Shown here in pieces: positions 1-8,618 of a stretch of 64,000 nucleotides of DNA. The number at the start of each line of letters is the position of its first letter. The stretch's first letter is position 1. The translations under genes and the position numbers were made by a program. The DNA is from JAVVHH01 sp963848035 (GTDB taxonomy: Bacteria > Pseudomonadota > Alphaproteobacteria > Acetobacterales > Acetobacteraceae). The notes under the pieces were generated by a model. It was given only the letters and a program-made list of their open reading frames with translations. It was not told where the DNA came from and did no database searches. The stretch is from the NCBI GenBank assembly GCA_963848035.1, contig CAWKCD010000001.1:1-64000 (forward strand). The letters run 5' to 3'.

Positions 1-316
1 TAACCCAACCCCAACAACAAGAGACCCGCCGCACGGCGGGTAAGCGAAGCGCCACCCACCACACCACCGAACCCCCTCTGCCAATCTCGTCAGGCGCGAC
101 GACCCACCCGACCAGAAACGGCCGCTTGTCTGGCCGTTTGCTGACTGGCGGCTTTGTCGCAACTCAACGCGGAAAGCTGCCTCAGCTCACAGGTGCCGGC
201 CCGCCGACCCAACCTATGGGGCGAGTTCCGGAATCCAACTTTTAAAGAGGGACGTTTGCTGGCTACACCTAACACCGGCCGTTGGCGTCCTGGACAGATG
301 TATGCTGACCACTCGT
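1..316. other. Non-coding start of window with two palindromic segments
   Basis: I see no convincing gene here. Around 31-60 there is a degenerate palindrome in which a GGCGGGT arm faces an ACCCACC arm across a short AGCGAAGCGCC segment; it resembles the short repeats common between genes in GC-rich proteobacteria. At 116-139 there is a perfect 8-bp stem, AAACGGCC facing GGCCGTTT, with an 8-nt loop. The stem lies about 180 bp past the stop of the minus-strand ATPase gene and has only a short T run, so a terminator role is weak. The short ORFs overlapping this stretch on both strands have no recognisable domains. Confidence 0.4.
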
Positions 317-2333
317 TTAATCGGCAGCCACCCCAACTTCAACCTGGCGGCGCTCACGTGCTCGCGCCGCGCGTTTCTTTGCAGCCAACGAAGGACTGCC
401 GAGCCGCAGTTGATCGAAGAAGGTTTGGTTTCGAAGCTCCGCATCACGCAGCATTTTAGCGAATGAAGTCACACGGATTGAAGCGTTGTGTGCCCGCGAC
501 CAGCCGTAGTAACCCTGCCCATCGGGTGTTGGCGTTTGGGCTAACGATAACTCAAATTGGGTGCAAGTCGCCGACGTTAAATCGCAGACTATTATACATT
601 CAAACGGTGTATCTGCCTTTATGTCGGACACGATCGCCCCGTCTACGTCTGTGACTTTTGCGCCGCGAAGCTCCTCAACATAGCGAAGCACCTGCCTGAC
701 CGGATCCTGCGAAGGCTTGTCGTCGCCTGGCCGTTTAAACTCTACTATCGTTATGGGGTCACTCGTTCCAGGCCGTCGAAAACCAAGCGGATTAAAGAAT
801 ATCAGGTCGGGTTCTTTCTGAGATGCTGCATTTTTGGCAAGAGATCTAATGGGCTTGTCGGAAGCAAAGAAGTCGTATGTTCCAAGCAACTCGTCGACTA
901 TCCAAAGGTTATGACGCGCGTGCTCTCCAGTCCGATAGATTTCTCCCATCGGGCAAATCAATTCGTGTATGACTTTCTCATAGTGATAAGCCTTGGTTTC
1001 ATCATCCTTGTATTTTAGTAGCACATTTGCGATCTGTAGAAGCTGGTGTCGCTTAACAACAAGTTCAGCTAAACGTCCCTTTTCCTGATTTTCTATTTCT
1101 CGCAGCGCTTCCTTTGCATTTCTTTGAGCTTCCGAGTCAAGCGATGCCAAATTATCAAGAGCGTCAACTCGCTTCCTGAGGTCGCGCTCGTCGCGATACA
1201 ATAAGACGAACAGGTTTTGTGCGATCTGCTCGTCATCCATTCCGGGTGACAATCCCTTTACGTAATCATCAATGCTTTCGAACTGTGTTGCTAGTTGGGG
1301 ATGCTCAAAAATCAGCCCCTCCACCGTATTTTTCTGTCGAGCCCGCATCTTTTTGATATGTTCGCCCAAGAATTGCTCGGTCGCGAGAAGTATCGAAGCC
1401 TCGAGTTTCTCGCGCTGCTCTGGATTTAGTTTAAAGCCAAGACGCTCCTGATCCACGCGATCGTCGAGAAAATCACTGCGCACGACTGCCACGTACGCCT
1501 TGTCGCCAGGGAGTTCCTTAAGTGCATACTTTCGCTCGATCGATACGGGTTCGCCTACCAGTCGGCCGTGCGCAGTTAGTAGATAGGTATTTCGAAGACC
1601 CGTTGAGATTGAGTTGTCAACGAACAGATGATTTATAACTATATCAACCGGTCCGTCGCCCAGGTCAGCCTTTACTGTTGCGGTGACCGGTTCAGATACT
1701 TTATCAGCGATAAACTCATTCAGACTAGAAATTTCACCATTATATCTAATCGTGATGTTTGGAAGCGTCTTTGAAATAAATTGCGGAAAAAAATGAAGGC
1801 CTAGATCTTTCATGTAAGAGCTAGGACGCACTCGGCCACGCTGTTCGGTCCGAAGCGTCGATAGTGTAATGGTTGTACCAATTTCATCGTCGGGGGCCGG
1901 CGACACCTTCTTGTAAGCTATTGAGTTAGCCTTCTCCGGCATGAACCGGAACCGGATGCGCTGCTTCGTCCGACCTGCTTTTACGACGCTTTCGACGCGG
2001 ATTTCCTGGAAGAGCTTGATCCAGATAGAATCTTCCTACTCCCTTTCCTCCACGCCTGTACTTGAACCGGCTATCGCTCGTTTCGAACGACTTCAGGTTT
2101 TCGTTCGTGAATCCAATTCCGTTGTCGCTGATCGTGATTGAATCTACATCTCCAGTTGCATCAAGCGTGATATCGACGTCCACACGTCCCTTTTCGGCTG
2201 CGCGCTCCTCGCCAAACCTATCGTTGATCGCGTGGATGGAGTTGCTTACTGCCTCGTAGACCGAATAGAGGATGGCGGTTTTACCGTCTGGCAACCGCAT
2301 ATTGTTGATCCGACCGATGACGTCGAATTTCAT
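317..2333 (-). pseudogene. GHKL (Hsp90-like) ATPase fused to PD-(D/E)XK-type nuclease domain, frameshifted
   Basis: Two abutting reading frames form one protein of about 670 residues. The N-terminal part starts at ATG 2333 and carries a GHKL ATP-binding domain: the N box (EAVSN, about residue 27), the G1 box DNGIG and the G2 box GGKGVGR. The reading frame is then lost at about 2024-2027 by one extra base; past it the sense continues as WIKLFQEIRVES in the frame that runs to 317. The long middle part is helical. The C-terminal third contains EPDLIFF, then ITIVEFKRPG, then QVLRYVEEL, which I read as the D...ExK core and following helix of a PD-(D/E)XK-type nuclease fold. Proteins joining these two modules occur in accessory islands and are plausible anti-phage or DNA-processing factors, but this assignment is inference. 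Base composition is clearly lower in GC than the chromosomal genes further right. The shift may be real decay or a sequencing error. Confidence 0.65.
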
Positions 2334-3011
2334 TCGGACTCTAGCCCCCCTGCCGCACACAGCTCTTGAAGTCGGCAGCTAAAGCGCAGGCAAGTCAATG
2401 GAAAGATGCTCTCGCTAGAATGAGAACGTCATTGGAGCGCACGTGAGCCGCGCGGAGAACGTAGAAAGCAGTCAGTATGCTGAGCTCGGCCCCGCCTTTT
2501 CTGTCAAACTAAACTCCAACGGAAAAGGCGAAGTAACGGAGCCGCTCCTCGGCAATAATCATCTGGTCCGCTTGAAGCTGTCTGGATCCGGACCGGTTGG
2601 TTCACGCCTGCCGCCGTCGCTGTTTGAACTCGCCCGCAGTGTCCGCTTAAGAGGATCGCAAATCGCCAACAGGCGACTGACACTGGGCGCTTTGCAGCCG
2701 GGCAGTAAACGAGCAAATCGGCCCGTGGGAGGACGGTAGGTCTCGAGCACGCATAAGCAAGAACACCTGCCATTCGATCGGCCATCTCGCAGCTTCGCCG
2801 CCAAAAGCGGAATCCGCCAACCCGGAGCGCATGTCCGTCACCCCGTCCAACACGCCATCCGTCCGCCGAGCCATCGACGCCCTGGTCTCCCGACCAAGAT
2901 CGCGGACCCGAATTCCGATCGTTTGGCCGATACGATCCTCAAGCGCCACGACGTGAACCAGACACCTCCACCCCGCTGGGCTACACTCATCCTGCATAGA
3001 TCAGGCACGCC
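2334..3011. other. Intergenic accessory stretch without a clear gene
   Basis: This 680-bp stretch separates the ATPase gene from comB. GC is lower at its left end. The longest plus-strand frame, 2443-2739 (98 codons), has no recognisable domain and no good ribosome binding site, so I do not call it. No tRNA, long repeat or terminator was recognised. It may be the edge of the accessory island that begins left of the window. Confidence 0.4.
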
Positions 3012-3719
3012 GTGGAACCAGTTTTGACAGAATGGGGCATGGCTGGCGTCGAAGCCGTGCGGGCGCGAGCGTCCGTGCTCGTCATCGTCGACGTGCTCTC
3101 GTTTTCGACCGCGGTGGACGTCGCAGCGTCGAGAGCCGCGGTGATCTTCCCCTTCGCCTATGGCGACAAGGCAGCGGCCCAAGCCGCAGCAAATCGCGTC
3201 GGCGCCACCTTGGCGCAACCGCGGCAGCCCGCCGGCGGACAGCTCAGCCTATCGCCGGTCAGCCTGCTCGCTGTCCCTGCCGGAACGAAGCTCATGCTGC
3301 CCTCCCCGAACGGCTCGCGCCTGTCGCTGGCCGGGGGCGGGACGCCCGTGATCGCCGGCTGTCTGCGCAACGCCGCCGCCGTTGCAAGCGCGGCGCGCGA
3401 GATTGCAGGCACCGGCACGGTGGCCGTGATTCCGGCAGGGGAGCGCTGGCAGGATGAGAGCCTGCGACCGGCAATCGAGGATCTGCTGGGTGCAGGCGCC
3501 ATAATCCACCACTTGGGGCTGCCCTGCTCCCCCGAGGCACAAATCGCCCGCGACGCCTACCGATCCGCGGCGTCCGATTTGCCGCGGCTGATCCGGGCGT
3601 CGAGATCGGGCTGCGAGTTGGTGGAACGCGGCTTCCACGGCGACGTGGAGATTGCCGTCGAGACGGACATCAGCGCATGCGTGCCACTGCTCACCCACGG
3701 CGCCTACCGCGCCCTGTGA
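3012..3719 (+). CDS. comB: 2-phosphosulfolactate phosphatase family protein (ComB-like)
   Basis: A protein of 235 residues that matches the ComB family throughout. Visible family motifs are VIVDVLSFSTAVD near residue 24 (metal-binding strand and turn), LPSPNGS near 95, GCLRNA near 117 and VIPAGERW near 140, followed by a conserved helical C-terminal part. ComB enzymes hydrolyse 2-phosphosulfolactate to sulfolactate (EC 3.1.3.71), a step of coenzyme M synthesis in methanogens; in bacteria without coenzyme M the substrate is usually unknown. Length is typical for the family. The gene stands alone: the upstream neighbour is on the other strand and the downstream RidA gene converges on it. Family assignment is secure, the reaction in this organism is inferred. 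Confidence 0.85.
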   Translation: MEPVLTEWGMAGVEAVRARASVLVIVDVLSFSTAVDVAASRAAVIFPFAYGDKAAAQAAANRVGATLAQPRQPAGGQLSLSPVSLLAVPAGTKLMLPSPNGSRLSLAGGGTPVIAGCLRNAAAVASAAREIAGTGTVAVIPAGERWQDESLRPAIEDLLGAGAIIHHLGLPCSPEAQIARDAYRSAASDLPRLIRASRSGCELVERGFHGDVEIAVETDISACVPLLTHGAYRAL

Positions 3720-3788
3720 CCCGGCTGTCCCTTCAGCCAAGCACCACCTCGCCGCCCACCCCGGCCGCGTCACCGCGACCGAACAACC

Positions 3789-4196
3789 TCACCCCGCCGA
3801 ACCACCCCCCACGAACGCGATCGCCTCGATCTCCACCAGCATCTCCGCCTCCGCCAACGCCGCCTGAACCGTCGTCCGCGCCGGCTTCTCCCCCGGGAAC
3901 GCCGCCGCATACTCCTCGTTCATCGCCTGGAAATGCCGGATGTCCGTCAGATAAACGTTGCACTTCACCACATCGCTCATGCTCGCCCCCGCCTCCGCCA
4001 GCACCGAGCGCACGTTGCTCAGCACCTGCCGCGTCTGCGCCCGCACATCCCCCAGCCCCACCAGCTCCGCCCTCTCGTTCCACGCCACCTGCCCCGACGT
4101 GAAAACCCATCCCCCCGCCGCCGTCCCCGCCGAATACGGGTAGCTCGGCCGCGGCTGGAAAGTCAGGTTGGCAGGCGTCAAAATCCGCTTCGGCAT
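3789..4196 (-). CDS. RidA family protein (reactive enamine/imine deaminase type)
   Basis: A 135-residue protein of the YjgF/RidA/UK114 fold. The start at 4196 (MPKRILTPANL) is chosen because AAGGAG lies 8 bases upstream; longer in-frame starts would run into the upstream gene. The family arginine is present in PARTTVQ near residue 107, with the following hydrophobic strand EMLVEIEAIAFV. RidA enzymes with this arginine hydrolyse 2-aminoacrylate-type enamines and imines formed by PLP or flavin enzymes. The gene lies 11 bp after the LLM monooxygenase and is certainly co-transcribed with it, an arrangement recalling RutA and RutC of pyrimidine breakdown. I infer that it clears an imine or enamine produced by its partner oxygenase. 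It contrasts with the arginine-lacking RidA domains at 14,009-15,159. Confidence 0.9.
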   Translation of the reverse strand: MPKRILTPANLTFQPRPSYPYSAGTAAGGWVFTSGQVAWNERAELVGLGDVRAQTRQVLSNVRSVLAEAGASMSDVVKCNVYLTDIRHFQAMNEEYAAAFPGEKPARTTVQAALAEAEMLVEIEAIAFVGGGSAG

Positions 4197-4207
4197 CCAA
4201 ATTCTCC

Positions 4208-5551
4208 TTACGAATCCAATAGGTTTTCCCGCAACGTCTTGTAACGATACTCCGTCCTGAACCGCCCCCGCCGCTGCAATTCCGGCACCAGCAAATCCAC
4301 AATCGCCTCCAGATCCGCCGGCAGCACCACGATGTGCCCCAGCATGAACCCGCCCCGCTCCCCCGTCGCCTCGAACCGTTCCTCCAGCGTATCCGCCAGC
4401 TCCGCCGCCGTCCCCGCGATCGTCTGCTGCCACGACGTCGCGAACCGCACCCCGTACTCGAAGAACTCCGCCCGGCTCATCCTGACGTCCGACCCCAGCT
4501 CGTGCCGCATCTCCCACACGAACCCGGCCGGCGACGCCTGCGCCGCCACGATCGCCTCATGCACTTCCCGCAGCGTGAAATGTTCCGGCAACGTCGAAAA
4601 ATCGTACCCGCAATTATACGACAGATAAGCCCCCACCGCCTCCGCCGGCATCGATGTCAGCAGCATGTCCCGCACGCGCTGCGCCTCCGCCGCGGTCTCC
4701 CGCACCACGATCGGCGTCTGCCACAGGATACCCACAGCCGCCGGGTCCCGCCCCTGCTCCACCAGCGCCGCATCCAACGCCGCCCGCTGCCGCACCTGCA
4801 ACGCGAGCGCCATGTCCGCCCCGAACACATGATCCGCCACATACGCCGACGCCCGGATCCCCCGGTCCGAAGCCCCCGCCTGGATCAGCACCGGCCGCCC
4901 CTGCGGCGAAGGCGGCGTGTTCAGCGGCCCCTCCACCTTGAAGAACGGCCCCCGATGGCTCATCGCATGCACCCGCGACGGATCCCCCACCCGCCCGGTC
5001 GCATGGTCCCACACCATCGCATCCGCCTCCGTCGCGTCCCAAAGCTTGCGGCAGACGTCGACGAACTCCTCCATCCGCTCGTACCGCGCCCCATGCTCCA
5101 TCAGCGCATCGAACCCGAAATTCGCCGCATCCGCCGGCCGCGTCGACGTGATCAGGTTCATCGCGATCCGCCCGCCCGTCAGGTGATCCAGCGAATTCAT
5201 CAGCCGCGCCAGATAATACGGATGCATGAACGTCGAAGAATACGTCAGCCCATACCCGATCCGCTCCGTCACCCGCGCCATCGCCACCATGATCGGATTG
5301 AGGTCCTGCCGCGGCCAGTTCACCCCCCACTCCACCGCCGCATCCCGGCTCCCCCGCCACGTATCCGGCACCCCCGTCCCGTCGCCCGAGAAGATCATGT
5401 CGAGCTTCCCCCGCTCCGCGATCCGCCCCATCTCCTCGAACATCGCCACATCCGGAAAGATCCGTCCCGGCCAGGCCCCCGGCAGCCGCCACCGCCCGCC
5501 CATATGCGTGTACGAGAAATCGAACCCGAGATGCATCTTCGCCTTCGCCAT
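4208..5551 (-). CDS. LLM-class flavin-dependent monooxygenase (NtaA/SnaA/DszA type)
   Basis: A 447-residue enzyme of the bacterial luciferase-like superfamily, in the NtaA/SnaA/DszA branch that uses reduced FMN supplied by a separate reductase. Recognisable features are the N-terminal strand LGFDFSYTHMGGRWR, the segment around MIFSGDGTG, LTGGRIAMNLITS (the family LTGGR-x-x-x-N motif), and the later PVLIQAGASDRGIRASAYVADHVF, which lines the flavin site. The start at 5551 (MAKAKMHLG) fits the family; an upstream extension to 5650 would overlap the divergent promoter. Relatives oxidise nitrilotriacetate, dibenzothiophene sulfone, pristinamycin or pyrimidines, so the substrate cannot be named. 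The downstream RidA partner and the divergent HpaB-type hydroxylase and importer suggest a nitrogen-containing compound. No flavin reductase is adjacent; the nearest candidate is at 36,598. Confidence 0.88.
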   Translation of the reverse strand: MAKAKMHLGFDFSYTHMGGRWRLPGAWPGRIFPDVAMFEEMGRIAERGKLDMIFSGDGTGVPDTWRGSRDAAVEWGVNWPRQDLNPIMVAMARVTERIGYGLTYSSTFMHPYYLARLMNSLDHLTGGRIAMNLITSTRPADAANFGFDALMEHGARYERMEEFVDVCRKLWDATEADAMVWDHATGRVGDPSRVHAMSHRGPFFKVEGPLNTPPSPQGRPVLIQAGASDRGIRASAYVADHVFGADMALALQVRQRAALDAALVEQGRDPAAVGILWQTPIVVRETAAEAQRVRDMLLTSMPAEAVGAYLSYNCGYDFSTLPEHFTLREVHEAIVAAQASPAGFVWEMRHELGSDVRMSRAEFFEYGVRFATSWQQTIAGTAAELADTLEERFEATGERGGFMLGHIVVLPADLEAIVDLLVPELQRRGRFRTEYRYKTLRENLLDS

Positions 5552-5563
5552 GGCGTGACCTTT

Positions 5564-5584
5564 GCAAGGAAGGTGCCACCTTGC
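5564..5584. promoter_or_regulatory. Palindrome in the divergent promoter region of the catabolic locus
   Basis: The 64-bp gap between the LLM gene (start 5551) and the HpaB-type gene (start 5616) holds an interrupted palindrome: GCAAGG at 5564-5569 faces CCTTGC at 5579-5584, and inside it AAGGTG-C-CACCTT forms a second perfect 13-bp palindrome at 5570-5582. The position between two divergent starts makes it a candidate operator for joint control. No regulator gene lies next to it, so the binding protein is unknown. Confidence 0.4.
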
Positions 5585-5615
5585 CACTATCGCGCATCGA
5601 TTTGAGGGACACCCC

Positions 5616-7058
5616 ATGCTCCGCACCGGCGCCCAATACCTCGACGGCATTCGTGACGGCCGCGAAGTCTATATCGGCGGCGAACGCGTCCGCGACGTCA
5701 CCAAACACCCCGCGCTGGCCCCCATCATCGGCGTCCGCGCCCGCATCTACGACATGGCGCACGAATCAGCCCATGCCGGCACCCTCGCCTACACCGAAGG
5801 CAACGCCAGCCACAGCATCTTCAACCGTCCCCCCACCACCAAGGAGGACTGGCACGCCAAATGGAAAGCCGTCGACGCCGTCCTCAACGACGTCGGCGGC
5901 GTCGTCACCAGGGTCGGCGACGAGACCGTCGGCGAAATGTGGTCCCTGCAGGACGGCCGCGACATCCTCGCCGAGATCGACCCCCGTTTCGCCGACAACA
6001 TCGACCGCCACATCGCCTCCGTCGTCACCGAAGACCCCTTCCACGTCTCCGCCAACACCGACCCCAAGGGCGACCGCTCCCTCCCGCTCGCCCAGCGCGA
6101 CCCCGACATGATGGTCCGCGTCACCAAGGAGACCGACGCCGGCCTCATCATCCGCGGCGCCAAATACGAGACCGCCGCCGCCTACGCCGACCAGGCCTTC
6201 CTCAAACCCACCGTCGGCGCCTGGACCGACGAGCGCGAGAGCGACTACGCCCTGGGCTGCATCGTCAAAATGGGCGCGCCGGGCGTCAAACACATCTGCC
6301 GCGCCGGGTTCGCCGGCCGCGGCGACCCGGCCGACACCCCGCTCGCCAGCCGCTTCGACGAAGTCGAAGCCCTCGTCGTGTTCGACGACGTCCTCATCCC
6401 CTGGGAAGACGTCTTCTTCTACCGCCACACCCGCGCCGCCCAGCACATCCGCGCCACGCTCCACCGCTACAGCGCCTTCCCCTACGTGCTCCGCCTCCTC
6501 TACGTCGCCGACATGATGATCGGAGCCGCCATGTGGAGCGCCCGCCAGACCGGCCTCGAGAAACTCCAATCCGTCCAGGAAAAACTCGCCGACCTCGTCG
6601 TCTACCGCGAAGGCATCCGCGCCCATCTCGAAGCCAGCATCGCCCTCATCGAGACCAGCCCGGCCGGCCTCGCCATGCCCAACCAATCCATCCTCTACGC
6701 CGGCCGCGTCCTCGCCTGCTCCCAGCTCCCCGCCATGATGCACACCGCCCGCGAACTCATGGGCGGCCAGATCTGCGTCACCCCCGAACACGCCCAATTC
6801 GAAGGCGAGGCCGCCCCCTGGCTGCAAAAATTCTACACACTCAACGACCGCTGGCACGACGACGACCGCCGCAAGCTCCTCGCCTTCGCCCGCGACCTGC
6901 TGAACTCCGACTACGCCGGCCACCGCCTCGCCTTCGTCCAGTTCGCCCAGGCCCCGCACTTCAACCATCTCGCCGCCGTCTACAAAGCCTTCGACTTCGA
7001 AGGCCCGCTCGACTTCGTCCGCCGGGCTGCCGGCCTCTCCGACCGGATCGGTGCATGA
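5616..7058 (+). CDS. 4-hydroxyphenylacetate 3-monooxygenase oxygenase component family protein (HpaB-like)
   Basis: A 480-residue enzyme of the HpaB/acyl-CoA-dehydrogenase-like flavin hydroxylase family. The start ATG 5616 (MLRTGAQYLDGIRDGREVY) carries GAGGGA just upstream and matches the typical HpaB N-terminus. Family landmarks include YTEGNASHSIF, the RSLPLAQRDPDMMVRV segment, ETDAGLIIRGAKYETAAAYADQAFL, the FDEVEALVVFDDVLIPWEDVF stretch cited here by its key VFDDV-x-IPWEDVF core, and the C-terminal HFNHLAAVYKAFDF. HpaB enzymes use FADH2 from a partner reductase and hydroxylate phenols; relatives act on nitrophenols, chlorophenols or non-aromatic CoA esters. The gene overlaps the following binding-protein gene (ATGA), so enzyme and importer belong to one operon. 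The substrate is probably what the importer brings in or a product of it; that is inference. Confidence 0.88.
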   Translation: MLRTGAQYLDGIRDGREVYIGGERVRDVTKHPALAPIIGVRARIYDMAHESAHAGTLAYTEGNASHSIFNRPPTTKEDWHAKWKAVDAVLNDVGGVVTRVGDETVGEMWSLQDGRDILAEIDPRFADNIDRHIASVVTEDPFHVSANTDPKGDRSLPLAQRDPDMMVRVTKETDAGLIIRGAKYETAAAYADQAFLKPTVGAWTDERESDYALGCIVKMGAPGVKHICRAGFAGRGDPADTPLASRFDEVEALVVFDDVLIPWEDVFFYRHTRAAQHIRATLHRYSAFPYVLRLLYVADMMIGAAMWSARQTGLEKLQSVQEKLADLVVYREGIRAHLEASIALIETSPAGLAMPNQSILYAGRVLACSQLPAMMHTARELMGGQICVTPEHAQFEGEAAPWLQKFYTLNDRWHDDDRRKLLAFARDLLNSDYAGHRLAFVQFAQAPHFNHLAAVYKAFDFEGPLDFVRRAAGLSDRIGA

Positions 7059-8554
7059 TGCTCACCCGCCGCACGGCCCTCGCCGCCGCCCTCGCCGCCC
7101 CCTTCATCCACCCCGCCCGCGCCGCCGAGACCGGCATCCTGCGCATCGGCATCGGCGCCTCGCTCGCCAAGCTGGACCCGCTGCTCACCACCATCGGCGA
7201 CGAGTACATCTACGACAACCTCGTCTTCAACGGCCTCACCCGCATGGCCGAGGACCAGACCGTCCACCCCGACCTCGCCCAATCCTGGGAGTTCTCCCCC
7301 GACCTCAAGCGCTGGACCTTCCACCTCCACCCAAACGTCAAATTCCACGACGGCTCCACCCTGACCTCCGCCGACGTCGTCGCCCTCTTCCGCCGCCTGC
7401 TCGACAAAGCCACCGCCGCCCCGTCGCGCAGCAACTATGAAATGATCGAAACGATCGACGCCCCCGACGACCTCACCATCGTCTTCACCCTCGCCTCCCC
7501 CTATGGCGGCTTCGCCGACATCCTCACCGACCGCCAGGTCAAGATCGTCCCCCGCGACAAGGTCGCCGACCTCCCCACCAAGCCCATCGGCACCGGCCCC
7601 TTCCGCTTCGTCTCCTACACGCCCGGCGACCGCCTGATCCTGGCCAAATTCGACGACTATTTCGAACCCGGCCTGCCCAAGCTCGCCGGCGTCGAACTCC
7701 GCATCATCCCCGAAATGAGCGCCAAGCTCGCCGCCCTGCAATCCGGCGAACTCGACATCGTCTGGGACCTCCCCCTCGACCAGGTCAAACCCCTCGCCGC
7801 CAAGCCCGGCCTGCGCATCGACAGCGTCGCCAGCGCCACCTGGGACGCCGCGATCATGAACAACCTGATCCCCCCCTTCAACGACCCCCGCGTGCGCCTC
7901 GCCTTCAACAAAGCCATCGACAAACGCGACGTCGTCGAACTCACCCTCTTCGGCCAAGGCGCCCCCACCATCAGCCCCATCCCCCCGACCCACCCCTTCT
8001 ACGCCCACGACCTCGAGCCCGGCGACGCCGACCCGGCCGCCGCCCGCAAGCTCCTCGCCGAAGCCGGCCACCCCAACGGCCTCTCCGTTCCCATTATCGT
8101 CCCCACCGGCCGCCCCGTCCGCGAACGCCTCGGCGTCACCCTCCAGCAACTCGCCAAACCCGCCGGCTTCGACCTCCAGATCCAGCGCGTCCCCTTCAGC
8201 GCCTACGATGCCGAAGTCTCCGGCAAAGCCCCCCTCTACATCGACGGCTACTTCGCCCGCCCCACCATCGACACCTCCACCTTCCCCTTCCTGGTCACCA
8301 ACGGCAGCTGGAACGAAAAGCTCTGGCACTACACCGACAAATCCGTCGACCAAGCCCTCACCGCCGCCCGCCTCAGCGGCGACCCCGCGATCCAGAAAAC
8401 CCACTACCTCGCCATGCAGAAAGCCCTCGTCGCCAACCCCTGCGGCCTCTTCGCCTACAACGTCAACTTCGCCTGCGCCTACACCACCAAAGTAACCGGC
8501 CTGAAAACCCACCCCATGCGCTGGTTCGACCTCCGCAACGCAGTATTGGCGTGA
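7055..8554 (+). CDS. ABC importer solute-binding protein, oligopeptide family 5 (DppA/OppA-like)
   Basis: A 499-residue periplasmic binding protein (SBP_bac_5). It starts at 7055 or 7058 (two ATGs in a row), overlapping the stop of the HpaB-type gene. The N-terminus has a twin-arginine-like or Sec signal: TRRTALAAALAAPFIHPARA, with cleavage expected after ARAAE at about residue 26. Family signposts are LDPLLTTIGDEYIYDNLVFNG, FHLHPNVKFHDGSTLTSADV and IGTGPFRFVSY. Proteins of this family deliver di- and oligopeptides, opines, glutathione, nickel or other organic cations to a DppBCDF-type membrane complex. The complex is encoded directly downstream (8,619-12,268). Substrate unknown; the neighbouring oxygenases and M20 peptidase point to an amide- or peptide-like nitrogen compound. 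Confidence 0.92.
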   Translation: MMLTRRTALAAALAAPFIHPARAAETGILRIGIGASLAKLDPLLTTIGDEYIYDNLVFNGLTRMAEDQTVHPDLAQSWEFSPDLKRWTFHLHPNVKFHDGSTLTSADVVALFRRLLDKATAAPSRSNYEMIETIDAPDDLTIVFTLASPYGGFADILTDRQVKIVPRDKVADLPTKPIGTGPFRFVSYTPGDRLILAKFDDYFEPGLPKLAGVELRIIPEMSAKLAALQSGELDIVWDLPLDQVKPLAAKPGLRIDSVASATWDAAIMNNLIPPFNDPRVRLAFNKAIDKRDVVELTLFGQGAPTISPIPPTHPFYAHDLEPGDADPAAARKLLAEAGHPNGLSVPIIVPTGRPVRERLGVTLQQLAKPAGFDLQIQRVPFSAYDAEVSGKAPLYIDGYFARPTIDTSTFPFLVTNGSWNEKLWHYTDKSVDQALTAARLSGDPAIQKTHYLAMQKALVANPCGLFAYNVNFACAYTTKVTGLKTHPMRWFDLRNAVLA

Positions 8555-8568
8555 CCAAACCCGCTCCG

Positions 8569-8606
8569 TTCTCCCTCTCCCTCCGGGAGAGGGTCGGGGT
8601 GAGGGC
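8569..8606. repeat. REP-like palindromic repeat, CTCCCTCTCC family, copy 1
   Basis: A short palindrome whose arms CTCCCTCTCCC and GGGAGAGGG are followed by a G-rich tail (GTCGGGGTGAGGG). The same core recurs at 42,107 and 53,589. It occupies the 64-bp junction between the binding-protein gene and the first permease gene, inside the importer operon, where it could act as a transcript-stabilising or attenuating hairpin. Confidence 0.8.
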
Positions 8607-8618
8607 GTCGCCACCAGG

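Noticed and set aside
2443..2739. 98-codon plus-strand ORF next to the GHKL ATPase gene
   Set aside because: No ribosome binding site, no domain and no protein-like pattern; left as intergenic.
3789..5551. Complete Rut (pyrimidine breakdown) pathway
   Set aside because: Only RutA-like and RutC-like families are present; no RutB amidase, RutD, RutE or uracil transporter nearby, and the LLM protein looks NtaA/DszA-like.
5766..6968. Very long ORFs antisense to real genes (e.g. opposite HpaB, hutU, the ABC genes)
   Set aside because: Low-complexity Gly/Ala/Val/Asp or Arg/Pro translations typical of antisense frames in very GC-rich DNA.
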